Part shown: positions 1-7,531 of the stretch, piece by piece | Numbering within the stretch: position 1 is the stretch's first letter | Layout of the letters: each line of letters begins with the position of its first letter | Origin: Shewanella mangrovi | Lineage (GTDB): Bacteria; Pseudomonadota; Gammaproteobacteria; Enterobacterales; Shewanellaceae | Assembly (NCBI RefSeq): GCF_000753795.1 | Contig: NZ_JPEO01000007.1 | Span: 124,001-188,000, forward strand | Direction of reading: 5' to 3' | DNA: 64,000 bases | Position numbers and translations under genes: made by a program | The notes under the pieces: generated by a model | The model's database searches: none | What the model was told of the DNA's origin: nothing | The model's input: only the letters and a program-made list of their open reading frames with translations

Positions 1-47
1 TCTGTTGCCACCATGGCAAAGGCACGTAAAACATCAATCCGATCCAT
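1..47 (-). CDS. LysR-family transcriptional regulator, 5' end only (partial at window edge)
   Basis: Reading the minus strand from an ATG at 47, the frame gives MDRIDVLRAFAMVAT and runs off the left edge. This matches the opening of the winged-helix domain of LysR-type regulators, which usually begin M-D-x-hydrophobic-x-x-hydrophobic-x-x-F-x-x-V. Only 15 codons are visible, so effector domain and target cannot be judged. The gene is divergent from the DoxX gene at 188, and a perfect dyad lies 12 bp upstream of its start. That is the usual arrangement of a LysR regulator controlling its neighbour and itself. In E. coli the LysR protein YhaJ activates the DoxX-family gene yqjF; that parallel is known biology, while its application here is inference. 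Confidence 0.72.
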   Translation of the reverse strand, partial: MDRIDVLRAFAMVAT

Positions 48-58
48 CAGCCAACCCC

Positions 59-81
59 ATTATAAATGCTGCGTTTATAAT
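59..81. promoter_or_regulatory. Perfect inverted repeat, candidate LysR operator
   Basis: Arms ATTATAAA (59-66) and TTTATAAT (74-81) are exact reverse complements around a 7-bp spacer. The dyad sits in the 140-bp divergent spacer, next to the regulator's start codon, as expected for an autoregulated LysR site. No binding data; the assignment rests on position and symmetry. Confidence 0.5.
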
Positions 82-187
82 ATTGCGTTGTTAGCCATAT
101 TAATCTTCGTCCTGTCACAAAGTAAAGTATCTCCAACGTCGAGAGACACCCGAAAACAGCAAGTTTTAAACACTTTGGAGAAACATC

Positions 188-637
188 ATGAAATCACAAT
201 TACTGAACAAATTATTCGCCACCAACGCTGGCGTAGCATCATTGGTTTTGCGAGTACCTGTTGGCATCATCTTGGCGGCACACGGTTCACAAAAACTATT
301 TGGCTGGTTTGGCGGCTATGGCTTAGAAGGCACCGGTCAATGGATGGCAAGCCTAGGGATGACACCAGGTTACTTGATGGCATTACTTGCCGGTAGCGCT
401 GAGTTCTTTGGTGGCTTAGCACTGGTGCTAGGACTTTTGACCCGCCCAGCAGCACTGGTTGCCGCCTTTACCATGCTGATGGCCATCCTGTCGGTCCATA
501 TATCTAACGGTCTGTTCCTTGCCAACAACGGTTACGAATACGCATTGGCACTGATGGTGGCGCTACTGACGCTGGCAATACAAGGAAGCGGTCGTTTCTC
601 GGTAGACAGCAAAATTGCAGCACGTCTAGCACGCTAA
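188..637 (+). CDS. DoxX family membrane protein
   Basis: A 149-residue integral membrane protein with about four hydrophobic helices. The N-terminal part contains the DoxX-family pattern RVPVGIILAAHGSQKLFGWF (about residues 22-41), followed by glycine-rich helices. It is related to E. coli YqjF, a small inner-membrane protein of poorly known chemistry often linked to quinone, thiol or aromatic-compound stress. The start is ATG 188 with GGAG at 179-182. It is followed within 75 bp by a glutathionyl-hydroquinone reductase gene, the same pairing as yqjF-yqjG in E. coli, and then by a DODA-type dioxygenase, all on one strand. The divergent LysR gene is the likely regulator. Family assignment is firm; the biochemical role is not known. 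Confidence 0.88.
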   Translation: MKSQLLNKLFATNAGVASLVLRVPVGIILAAHGSQKLFGWFGGYGLEGTGQWMASLGMTPGYLMALLAGSAEFFGGLALVLGLLTRPAALVAAFTMLMAILSVHISNGLFLANNGYEYALALMVALLTLAIQGSGRFSVDSKIAARLAR

Positions 638-711
638 TGTCAAAACGTTAACCAAATTTCCATGTGAAGGGCTCTGCTGCTAGAGCCCTGCGATTTACCA
701 AGGAGCAGATT

Positions 712-1641
712 ATGTTAGTAGATGGTGTATGGACAGAAGATTGGCAACCGGTGCAAGCAAAAGATAAGCAAGGCCGATTTATTCGCCAGACCTCTTCATT
801 TCGCAACTGGATTACCGCCGATGGTAGCTCCGGATTTAAAGCAGAAAAAGGCCGCTACCACCTCTATGTTGGCTATATCTGCCCTTGGGCATCCAGAACC
901 CTAATGGCGAGAGCGTTAAAAGGATTAACCGACTACATTGACGTCACGGTAGTCAATCCGCGCTTGTCTGATCAAGGGTGGCAATTTGGTGGCTTTAATG
1001 GCGCAGATGCGGATCCGCTTAATGGCGCGGCATTTATTCATCAGTTATACACCAAAGCCGATCCTCACTTTACCGGGCGCGCAACCGTTCCAGTGTTATG
1101 GGATAAAAAGACCCAAACCATTGTCAATAATGAGTCAGCAGATATTGTGCGCATGTTCAACAGTGCGTTTATCGAGCACGTGCAACAAGGACCAGACTTG
1201 TATCCACAAGATTTGGCTAAGAATATCGACACGCTCAATGAAGAGATGTATAACTCACTGAATAATGGAGTATATCAAGCAGGATTCGCTACAACTCAAG
1301 CAGCCTACCAAGAAGCATATCAAGCGGTATTTAGCACCCTCGATATGCTGGAGCAACGCCTCAGTGATGGCAGAGAATTCCTGTTTGGCGATCGGTTTAC
1401 CGAGTCAGATATCCGCTTATTTGTCACCTTGATCCGTTTTGATGCGGCCTACTATGGCTTATTCAAATGCAATCGAAATCAGATCAAAGAGATGCCTTAT
1501 CTGCACGCTTATATGCAACGAGTACTCGCGTTAGAAGGAATTAGCTCGACCGTTAATATTGAGCATATTAAGGCGGGGTATTACTCAATCAAAGCGCTGA
1601 ATCCTACCGGTATTGTACCAGTGGGCCCAGATAAGATTTAG
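712..1641 (+). CDS. yqjG: Glutathionyl-hydroquinone reductase (Xi-class glutathione transferase)
   Basis: A 309-residue cytoplasmic protein of the Xi class, which reduces glutathionyl-hydroquinones to free hydroquinones using glutathione. The catalytic Cys lies in GYICPWASR (Cys57 from this start), the diagnostic CPWA signature, and the C-terminal half is the all-helical GST domain (FLFGDRFTESDIRLF around 220-235). I chose ATG 712 because AAGGAG lies at 700-705; an in-frame GTG at 664 adds 16 residues with no family counterpart. It lies between the DoxX and DODA dioxygenase genes and probably shares their transcript. Expected role: handling quinone-glutathione adducts. Length fits E. coli YqjG. 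Confidence 0.92.
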   Translation: MLVDGVWTEDWQPVQAKDKQGRFIRQTSSFRNWITADGSSGFKAEKGRYHLYVGYICPWASRTLMARALKGLTDYIDVTVVNPRLSDQGWQFGGFNGADADPLNGAAFIHQLYTKADPHFTGRATVPVLWDKKTQTIVNNESADIVRMFNSAFIEHVQQGPDLYPQDLAKNIDTLNEEMYNSLNNGVYQAGFATTQAAYQEAYQAVFSTLDMLEQRLSDGREFLFGDRFTESDIRLFVTLIRFDAAYYGLFKCNRNQIKEMPYLHAYMQRVLALEGISSTVNIEHIKAGYYSIKALNPTGIVPVGPDKI

Positions 1642-1682
1642 ACACCACTTCGTCAGCAACCGCATAATTTTTGGAGTAAGTT

Positions 1683-2489
1683 ATGAAAACGCCAACTATC
1701 AGCTTTATTTCTCACGGCGGCGGCCCTATGCCACTGCTCAATGATCCTGCCCACGCGGAGATGGTGAAACATTTACAAGGGCTGACCAAAAAACTAGATA
1801 AACCAAGCGCGATTCTGTTGATCAGTGCGCATTGGGAAGAAAGCGTCGCTACCGTCACTGCAGCCGCGCAACCGGGCATGATTTATGACTATTATGGATT
1901 CCCAGCAGAAACCTATAAAATTCAATACCCTGCACCAGGCGAGCCGGCGTTAGCCGAAAAAGTGCATGATGCACTGCAAGCGGCCGGAATTCCGGTACGC
2001 CAAGATAGCAAGCGCGGCTATGACCATGGTCTGTTTGTGCCCTTGATGTTGATGTATCCAGAAGCTGATATTCCCTGTGTCCAATTATCACTGGTGAATA
2101 ATCTGAGCCCTGAGCAACATTTAGCTATCGGTCAGGCGTTGCAAGCGCTTGATTACGATAACTTGCTGGTCATCGGTTCTGGCTTCTCATTCCACAACAT
2201 GCGTGAATTTTTTGCTCAGCACACCTCAGAACGAGAGCAGAAAAATCTCAGTTTTGAACAATGGCTACAACAGACGGTTAATACCAACGATGTGACTGCG
2301 GCCACCCAAGGATTAGCCAACTGGAGTCAAGCGCCAAACGCTCGTTATTGTCAGCCGCGTGAAGAGCATTTATTGCCACTACATGTTTGTTATGGGCTTG
2401 CCGGACGTCCAGCCGATATCACAGATGATGTTGTTATTTTAAATAAACATTCCAGTTCCTTTACCTGGTTAGGCAAATCACTCGCTTAA
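1683..2489 (+). CDS. ygiD: DODA-type extradiol aromatic ring-opening dioxygenase (YgiD-like)
   Basis: A 268-residue member of the class III extradiol dioxygenase (LigB/DODA) family. E. coli YgiD opens the ring of L-DOPA in vitro. Candidate metal and catalytic histidines are His11 (ISHGGGP), His50 (SAHWEE), His115 (GYDHGLF), His171 (SFHNMREF) and His229/His234 (REEHLLPLH). The start ATG has GGAG at 1672-1675. It closes the DoxX/GHQR cluster, 41 bp after the reductase gene, and is followed by a hairpin that may end the transcript. Catechols are the natural substrate class and quinones are their oxidation products, so the grouping with a hydroquinone reductase makes sense. The physiological substrate is unknown. 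Confidence 0.88.
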   Translation: MKTPTISFISHGGGPMPLLNDPAHAEMVKHLQGLTKKLDKPSAILLISAHWEESVATVTAAAQPGMIYDYYGFPAETYKIQYPAPGEPALAEKVHDALQAAGIPVRQDSKRGYDHGLFVPLMLMYPEADIPCVQLSLVNNLSPEQHLAIGQALQALDYDNLLVIGSGFSFHNMREFFAQHTSEREQKNLSFEQWLQQTVNTNDVTAATQGLANWSQAPNARYCQPREEHLLPLHVCYGLAGRPADITDDVVILNKHSSSFTWLGKSLA

Positions 2490-2515
2490 TTGCAGTAAGT
2501 TACCCAAGTTTTGCA

Positions 2516-2545
2516 GGTGGTTAACCTAAGTTTAACCACCTTGCT
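2516..2545 (+). terminator. Possible terminator after the DoxX-GHQR-DODA cluster
   Basis: GGTGGTTAA (2516-2524) pairs perfectly with TTAACCACC (2532-2540) around a 7-nt loop, starting 27 bp after the dioxygenase stop. Only a weak T run follows (TTGCTTAT), so termination is plausible but not certain. Confidence 0.5.
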
Positions 2546-2858
2546 TATGACGCTCTCATTCTCAACCGCGGATTTATTGTGGCGTTAATTTGCGCCAGAT
2601 TTGCGATCAAATTATTTCATCACAGCCGCGTTCACTCGGTAAATAAGAAAACAACATTCCATGTTAATCAATGCATTACCTCTTAACCTTTCACTTGTAT
2701 TGTTTTCGCTAAATCAGTAATTACTGAGATTCATTGTGATCCCACTATGAGTTTTTAAGCTTACTGTGAGCCGCCTTTTAGAATCTATGTCTACTAATTT
2801 ACCCAACGACCAAAATCCAATATGTTATACATATGATATTTACTGACGTGGTAAACAA

Positions 2859-3215
2859 ATGAAAAAATCACTTCGACTACTTTCTGCTGTTGCGGTTATC
2901 GCCTCAAGCGCATTATTGGCCTTTAATGCTAACGCGGTACAACTCCGTGGTAGTCATAAAGAAAACCATGTGGCCTGCAAATCATGCCATACCCAAGGCA
3001 TGCAACATGCGGGTACAACCGAAGGCTGCTTAAGCTGCCATCAGAGTTACGATGCCGTGCGCGCACTGACTGAAAAAAATCATCCGGACCTAGAAGTTAA
3101 TCCGCATATGGATGGACACTTAGGAGAACTCGACTGTACTGATTGTCACCACATGCACAAAGCGTCTGAAGTGGTATGCAACGAATGCCACCAGTTCGAC
3201 TTTGTTGCGCCGTAA
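2859..3215 (+). CDS. Periplasmic tetraheme cytochrome c (flavocytochrome c heme-domain type)
   Basis: A 118-residue precursor with a Sec signal peptide, probably cleaved after ANA26. The mature part has four CXXCH heme c motifs: C40-H44 (CKSCH), C57-H61 (CLSCH), C93-H97 (CTDCH) and C107-H111 (CNECH). Additional histidines suit bis-His ligation. Spacing and the C-terminal CNECHQFDF resemble, as I recall them, the heme domain of Shewanella flavocytochrome c fumarate reductase and its separately encoded relatives, more than the small tetraheme cytochrome CctA. No flavoprotein partner is next to it; the next gene on the same strand is an AEC transporter behind a terminator. It probably shuttles electrons in the periplasm. 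Partner unknown. Confidence 0.88.
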   Translation: MKKSLRLLSAVAVIASSALLAFNANAVQLRGSHKENHVACKSCHTQGMQHAGTTEGCLSCHQSYDAVRALTEKNHPDLEVNPHMDGHLGELDCTDCHHMHKASEVVCNECHQFDFVAP

Positions 3216-3492
3216 TCGGTTGATTTGCGTTTAACCGTATCAAATGCGCTAGAGCATGCTATCCCTGCATCTGCTAGCGCGCTTGATACGCCGAACATCG
3301 CCAGCGAGTGTTCGGGAAGTCTCATCGCTGGCATCTCATCATTGCGTATTGTGGAGTTAGCTTATCCACCTTGTTGGCCGGTTTTCAGCTTGCTAGCGCC
3401 AGCGCGATTTAACATCGCTGATGGTAAGTTGCTTTTATCCTGTTTCATGGCTCATCCCTGCTGCCCTGAATTTTACGTGGACATTTCGGCAA

Positions 3493-3520
3493 GGGGGTTA
3501 TTTTAACCCCCCGTTTTTTT
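3493..3520 (+). terminator. Rho-independent terminator downstream of the tetraheme cytochrome
   Basis: GGGGGTTA (3493-3500) pairs with TAACCCCC (3504-3511), followed by a G and seven Ts (3514-3520). It is nearly 280 bp past the cytochrome stop, so the transcript would carry a long 3' untranslated region. Confidence 0.8.
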
Positions 3521-3596
3521 CACGTTTTCATACAAATTTTCGGCACATTCGCTAGCGACGTTTACTCAACACATCTGTTAGGATAATGCTACTTAG

Positions 3597-3619
3597 GCAA
3601 ATGCTGATTCAGTATTTGC
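3597..3619. promoter_or_regulatory. Near-perfect 23-bp palindrome, candidate operator of the AEC transporter gene
   Basis: The left arm GCAAATGCTGA and right arm TCAGTATTTGC differ from perfect symmetry at one pair plus the centre base. It lies 30 bp before the transporter start and just after a possible promoter (TTTACT at 3561-3566; GATAAT at 3582-3587, 15-bp spacing). A repressor dimer bound here would sit in the initial transcribed region. The cognate regulator is not in the window. Confidence 0.45.
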
Positions 3620-3648
3620 TCAATAGCCTTATCGACGGAATGCGCTGA

Positions 3649-4581
3649 ATGTTCACCTTTATCGCCAACACGCTGATCCCAGTGTTAATTTTGTTACTCA
3701 TGGGGTGGGCGTTATATCGTTATAAAATGCTCAACGATGGATTTGTCGAAGCGGGCTCAAAACTGGTATTTAATTTGGCGCTACCGGCGCTATTGTTCCT
3801 GTCGATCAGCCAGTCAGATTTTCACCATGCCGCAAACTTACCTCTTATTTTGACTGGCGCTATCGCCACGGCAACGTTCTTCGCCCTGCTCATGCTTTTT
3901 TGTCATGGCATTGTAAAGCCTGCTAATGCGCGCGGAGTGGTCATTCAAGGGGGATTTCGCGCTAATATGGGGATTATTGGTCTCGCATATTGTGCCAATA
4001 CCTACGGCACAGAAGGTATTGCTGTAGCATCGGTTTACCTCGGTTGTATCACCATTCTGTTTAATATCCTGTCAGTATTTGTGCTGAATTTTTATCTCGA
4101 TGGCCAACGCTCGTTACTGCAAAGCATTAAGGGCATGCTGACGAATCCGCTTATCATCGCCATCGTGCTGGCGTTGCCCTTTTCGTATTTACAGGTGCAA
4201 CTTCCGCAATGGATGCTCAAAACGGGTCACTATTTTGCCCAATTAACCCTGCCGCTAGCTCTGATATGCACGGGTGCTTCACTGCAATTTCGCTCCTTTA
4301 GTGCAGACTGGCTCAATATTGGGATCGCCACAGTGTGCAAGTGTCTGCTGTATCCCGGCGTCATGGTGGCAGCAGCATATTTGATGGGATTCAGCGGTAT
4401 GGCCTTAGGCATTGTTTTGTTACTGTCTATCGCCCCAACGGCCGCGGCCAGCTATGTTATGGTGCGCAATCTCGGTGGTGACCATCGCTTGGCCGCCAGC
4501 ATCATCGCGGTGACCACACTGATATCGCTCCCCGTTACCGCCGCCGCCTTTGGTACCTTACGCTATCTGCAGTTGATATAA
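3649..4581 (+). CDS. AEC (auxin efflux carrier) family transporter
   Basis: A 310-residue inner-membrane protein with about ten hydrophobic helices in two five-helix halves, typical of the AEC/BART permease group that includes bacterial malate and malonate carriers. N-terminal pattern: LIPVLILLLMGWALYR followed by SKLVFNLALPALLF. The central segment GFRANMGIIGLAY is the conserved discontinuous region of the family, and the C-terminal half has LLSIAPTAAASYVMVRNLGGD. Substrate cannot be read from sequence; a carboxylate is the best guess. The ribosome-binding site before ATG 3649 is weak (CGGA). It stands alone, between a terminator/operator region and an unknown membrane-protein gene 210 bp downstream. 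Confidence 0.88.
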   Translation: MFTFIANTLIPVLILLLMGWALYRYKMLNDGFVEAGSKLVFNLALPALLFLSISQSDFHHAANLPLILTGAIATATFFALLMLFCHGIVKPANARGVVIQGGFRANMGIIGLAYCANTYGTEGIAVASVYLGCITILFNILSVFVLNFYLDGQRSLLQSIKGMLTNPLIIAIVLALPFSYLQVQLPQWMLKTGHYFAQLTLPLALICTGASLQFRSFSADWLNIGIATVCKCLLYPGVMVAAAYLMGFSGMALGIVLLLSIAPTAAASYVMVRNLGGDHRLAASIIAVTTLISLPVTAAAFGTLRYLQLI

Positions 4582-4791
4582 GCCGTTAGCCGCTCTATTT
4601 TATTAAACAGCATACTCTGCTATTTAATATTGGCTTTCCAGGTTGTTCTCCAGTATGAATTATTAATATGCGATTAATACCGCATAAACAGTTGCAAGCA
4701 GTCCTATTATCGCTAATGATGTTCAATCTCATTTACTAGCATTTAAGACTAGTGCCCTGTCGAGTCACTAAGATGGTTGGAGAATAGATAC

Positions 4792-5343
4792 ATGGAGAAG
4801 TTAGCAAAACTGTGGCCCGCAATTTTTCCGCTCAGTTTACTCTCAGTTCCCTTCATATCATCACAAGTGACAAATGGCGTGGTTTGGTCTTATGGCGACT
4901 TTATCGTTGCCGCAGTGCTGCTTGGAGGCACCGCCAGTTGTTATCAGTGGATCAGCCATCGTGCTGGCAACCATTTCCCTTACCGCGTCGCCACCGCGTT
5001 AGCGATGGTCGCATCATTGCTTTTAGTGTGGGCGAACTTAGCTGTAGGGCTTATGAATACACCAGCGGACGATCATAACCTGTTCTTTTTTAGCGTCATT
5101 ATGGTGGGTGTGATTGGCACATTGTGGTCACAACGTCGTCCTAGAGGCATGAGCTTTACTATGCTGGCAATGGCAGCCGTATTATTTGCCATTACAGTCG
5201 GTTTATCGATTCATATAATGCCGCTCTCCGCGGTTACCCTATCCCCGCAACAGCAATTTTCCGTCGTTTTTTGTCTGAGCATTGTGGCGCTTTATCTGCT
5301 TGCGGCGTGGCTGTTTCACCGGGCCACATTCCTGCTTCATTAA
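4792..5343 (+). CDS. Hypothetical integral membrane protein, five to six helices
   Basis: A 183-residue protein I do not recognise. Hydrophobic stretches at about 8-24, 33-50, 66-88, 97-112, 119-140 and 157-177 suggest five or six membrane spans. A short polar loop near 90-95 carries PADDHN and a basic loop near 114-118 carries QRRPRG. I chose ATG 4792 because GGAG (4779-4782) is well placed; a TTG at 4777 adds only five residues. There is no signal peptide beyond the first helix and no cofactor motif. It is monocistronic by spacing (210 bp upstream, 166 bp downstream). Coding is supported by the start signal and strong hydrophobic periodicity; function is unknown. Confidence 0.72.
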   Translation: MEKLAKLWPAIFPLSLLSVPFISSQVTNGVVWSYGDFIVAAVLLGGTASCYQWISHRAGNHFPYRVATALAMVASLLLVWANLAVGLMNTPADDHNLFFFSVIMVGVIGTLWSQRRPRGMSFTMLAMAAVLFAITVGLSIHIMPLSAVTLSPQQQFSVVFCLSIVALYLLAAWLFHRATFLLH

Positions 5344-5509
5344 ACTCGTTAACCTATCATTTTCATCACCCCCAACATTGCGGTTTAGGCAGTTGTATCG
5401 CCACAACTGTGCATTACAGTTAGAAAATGTTACCGATTTTTTATGGTGTTCTCCCGCAGATTGCGTATAACTCAAGCTACATATTTAGCAACTTCTCAGG
5501 AAAACGATT

Positions 5510-7231
5510 ATGAAAAAAATGTTGCTGCTGGCCTGTGCCGTGAGCTGCTCACTTTCTGCGGCTGAACCGCAATGGGTAAAAACCAGCAATCAATATGCGA
5601 TGGACGTATTGTCGGTAATGGCACAACAACAGCCAGAAGTTGGGTCTCAACTCGGTATTGAGCAAGTTGATGGTCTAGCGTCTAACCTCTCGCTGGCCGC
5701 CGAGCAAAAAGCAAAACAAACCATCCTTGCCGAAATCGTCAAGCTGAGTAACGCTAAAAAACAGGAGCAAGATCCGCGCGTTCAACAAGATCTGCAGATC
5801 ATGATAGATACCTTGCAACAACAAGTAGACTCAGCAGATATCACCGATAAGTATGCGCTGCCGTTTTATAATGTCGGTGAGTTTGTCTTTAGTGGCCTGC
5901 AAACATTACTCGATGACCGTAACAGCCCCGCTCGCATGAAAAAAGCGGTGGAACGATTAAACAATTATGTTGGCGCCAACGGCAACACAGATGTTGCCAC
6001 GCAGGCGATGCAGCGTACCCAAGCAGCATTGACGAACGGCTCTCTCAAAGCGCCGTACCATGTTGAAGTTGAGCAAGCGATAGCCAACACCGACAAATTC
6101 CTCGATGGCACCAAGCAACTTTTTATTGATCATAAAATTGAAGGTTGGCAGCAGCCCTTTGCCACGCTAACAAAGCAGTTACATCAATATCACGATTGGT
6201 TGCAACAACAGGTCCTGCCGATAGCCAGTAAAAGCAACGTCATGCCGGAGCCGCTTTATCAATCTGCTCTTAAAGGTTACGGCGTCGATGAGCCGCCACG
6301 ACAATTGATGCAACAAGCGCTGTTTGAGTTTGCAGAAATCCGAGATGAGATGCAGGTATTGGCAACTGACATTGCTAAACAGCAGGGATTAAAAGACGAT
6401 GACTATCGTGCCGTCATTCGTGAATTAAAGAAGAAGCAAGTGACCGGTGACCAAGTGTTACCCTTCTTTAAGCAGCGTTTGGCAACCATTGAGCAAATCG
6501 TTAAGCAGCATGACATCGTCACGATTCCGAAGCGCCAAGCCAACATTCGCGTAGCCTCAGCGGCTGAAACGGCGGCCCTGCCCGCGGCGCATATGAATCC
6601 GCCACGTTTGATTGGTAATCAGGGCGAATATGGTGAATTTGTGCTGCCGATGCTAGATCCTGCGAGTAAAGGCTCAGATTTTACCGGTGAAGGCTTCTCA
6701 TGGACATTGACCGCCCACGAGGCGCGCCCAGGCCATGAACTGCAATTTTCAGCGATGGTGGAAAATGGCGTTTCTAGCGCTCGGGCTATTTTTGCCATGA
6801 ACAGTGCCAACGTTGAAGGCTGGGCATTGTACGCTGAAGCGATTATGAAGCAGTACTTTCCAAAAGAAGGCCAACTGTTTGTACTGCAAGCACGTTTGCA
6901 ACGCGCTGCGCGAGCGTTCCTCGATCCTATGTTGAATTTGGGGATGATGACGCCCGCCGAAGCGGAAAAAGTATTGACTGATGATGTCGTGCTGTCAGAT
7001 AGCTTTGCCAAGCACGAAGTCGAGCGTTACACCTTCCGTATGCCAGGACAAGCCACCTCCTATTTCTACGGCTATATGAATTTACGCGAATTACGTGTCA
7101 CCACTGAAATGAAACTGCGTGATAAATTCAATCAAAAGCATTTCCATGATTTTATTTTGGCACAAGGGTTATTGCCGCCGAAATTGCTTAAACAAGCCGT
7201 TGAGGATGAGTTCATTCCTTCTGTTAAGTAA
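5510..7231 (+). CDS. Secreted DUF885 family protein (putative metallopeptidase-like)
   Basis: A 573-residue protein beginning with a Sec signal peptide (MKKMLLLACAVSCSLSAA), so likely periplasmic. It is helical and Gln-rich, and carries the DUF885 signature TAHEARPGHELQF with His403 and His409, followed by NVEGWALYAE about 30 residues on. This arrangement of histidines and a downstream glutamate resembles gluzincin zinc sites. A second conserved block, FRMPGQATSYFYGYMNL, is near residue 510. DUF885 proteins are common in Shewanella and Xanthomonas relatives and are usually labelled putative peptidases; substrate is not established. The gene stands alone, with GGAAAACG before ATG 5510 and a long hairpin after its stop. 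Confidence 0.86.
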   Translation: MKKMLLLACAVSCSLSAAEPQWVKTSNQYAMDVLSVMAQQQPEVGSQLGIEQVDGLASNLSLAAEQKAKQTILAEIVKLSNAKKQEQDPRVQQDLQIMIDTLQQQVDSADITDKYALPFYNVGEFVFSGLQTLLDDRNSPARMKKAVERLNNYVGANGNTDVATQAMQRTQAALTNGSLKAPYHVEVEQAIANTDKFLDGTKQLFIDHKIEGWQQPFATLTKQLHQYHDWLQQQVLPIASKSNVMPEPLYQSALKGYGVDEPPRQLMQQALFEFAEIRDEMQVLATDIAKQQGLKDDDYRAVIRELKKKQVTGDQVLPFFKQRLATIEQIVKQHDIVTIPKRQANIRVASAAETAALPAAHMNPPRLIGNQGEYGEFVLPMLDPASKGSDFTGEGFSWTLTAHEARPGHELQFSAMVENGVSSARAIFAMNSANVEGWALYAEAIMKQYFPKEGQLFVLQARLQRAARAFLDPMLNLGMMTPAEAEKVLTDDVVLSDSFAKHEVERYTFRMPGQATSYFYGYMNLRELRVTTEMKLRDKFNQKHFHDFILAQGLLPPKLLKQAVEDEFIPSVK

Positions 7232-7237
7232 GCTAAA

Positions 7238-7272
7238 TGCATTGGTCAGCACTCAGTGTGCTGGCCAATGCA
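7238..7272 (+). terminator. Long hairpin after the DUF885 gene, possible terminator
   Basis: TGCATTGGTCAGCAC (7238-7252) pairs with GTGCTGGCCAATGCA (7258-7272), with one G-U pair and a 5-nt loop, starting 7 bp after the stop codon. There is no immediate T tract, so it may stabilise the 3' end rather than terminate intrinsically. Confidence 0.5.
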
Positions 7273-7421
7273 ACTATTGCATATTTTCCCTTCCATTTTA
7301 ATTCCATTCAAGCGACTTAAAATGACAAAATCCGCCACATCAATTGAAAGTCTAGATGGCGTGGATATTTGAAATCTTTTAAGTAAATACCAAATACATT
7401 TCAATCAATTAATAAAAACCC

Positions 7422-7438
7422 GTCAAATTTTTTTGACA
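7422..7438. promoter_or_regulatory. Small inverted repeat overlapping a consensus -35 element upstream of the dehydrogenase gene
   Basis: GTCAAA (7422-7427) and TTTGAC (7432-7437) form a 6-bp dyad whose right arm is part of a perfect TTGACA (7433-7438), about 95 bp before ATG 7532. I could not find a convincing -10 at normal spacing, so this is tentative. Confidence 0.28.
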
Positions 7439-7531
7439 CTAAAACCATACAAGAATCAACGCGATTACTTGCCCTGTGTTCGATTAACCGGACAATCCTC
7501 ACCATTACCACTTTAGTCGTAAGGGATAATA

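Larger units (their letters stand above)
3216..3648. other. 433-bp intergenic region after the cytochrome gene
   Basis: Contains a strong terminator (3493-3520) and, beyond it, a promoter/operator region for the AEC transporter gene. Between 3216 and 3490 there is an open frame of about 93 codons from a TTG at 3225, ending inside the terminator stem. It has no ribosome-binding site, no recognisable domain and poor coding character, so I do not call it a gene. Confidence 0.5.

Noticed and set aside
13..396. Open frame of 127 codons on the plus strand at the left edge
   Set aside because: It overlaps the LysR start region and the DoxX gene in another frame, has no family features, and DoxX has a proper ribosome-binding site and recognisable sequence.
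2640..2858. Possible CRP or FNR sites upstream of the tetraheme cytochrome
   Set aside because: Half-sites are present (TGTGA, ATCAA), but no partner half-site fits at the correct spacing.
3225..3506. 93-codon open frame after the tetraheme cytochrome
   Set aside because: TTG start without ribosome-binding site, stop inside a terminator stem, no recognisable domain.
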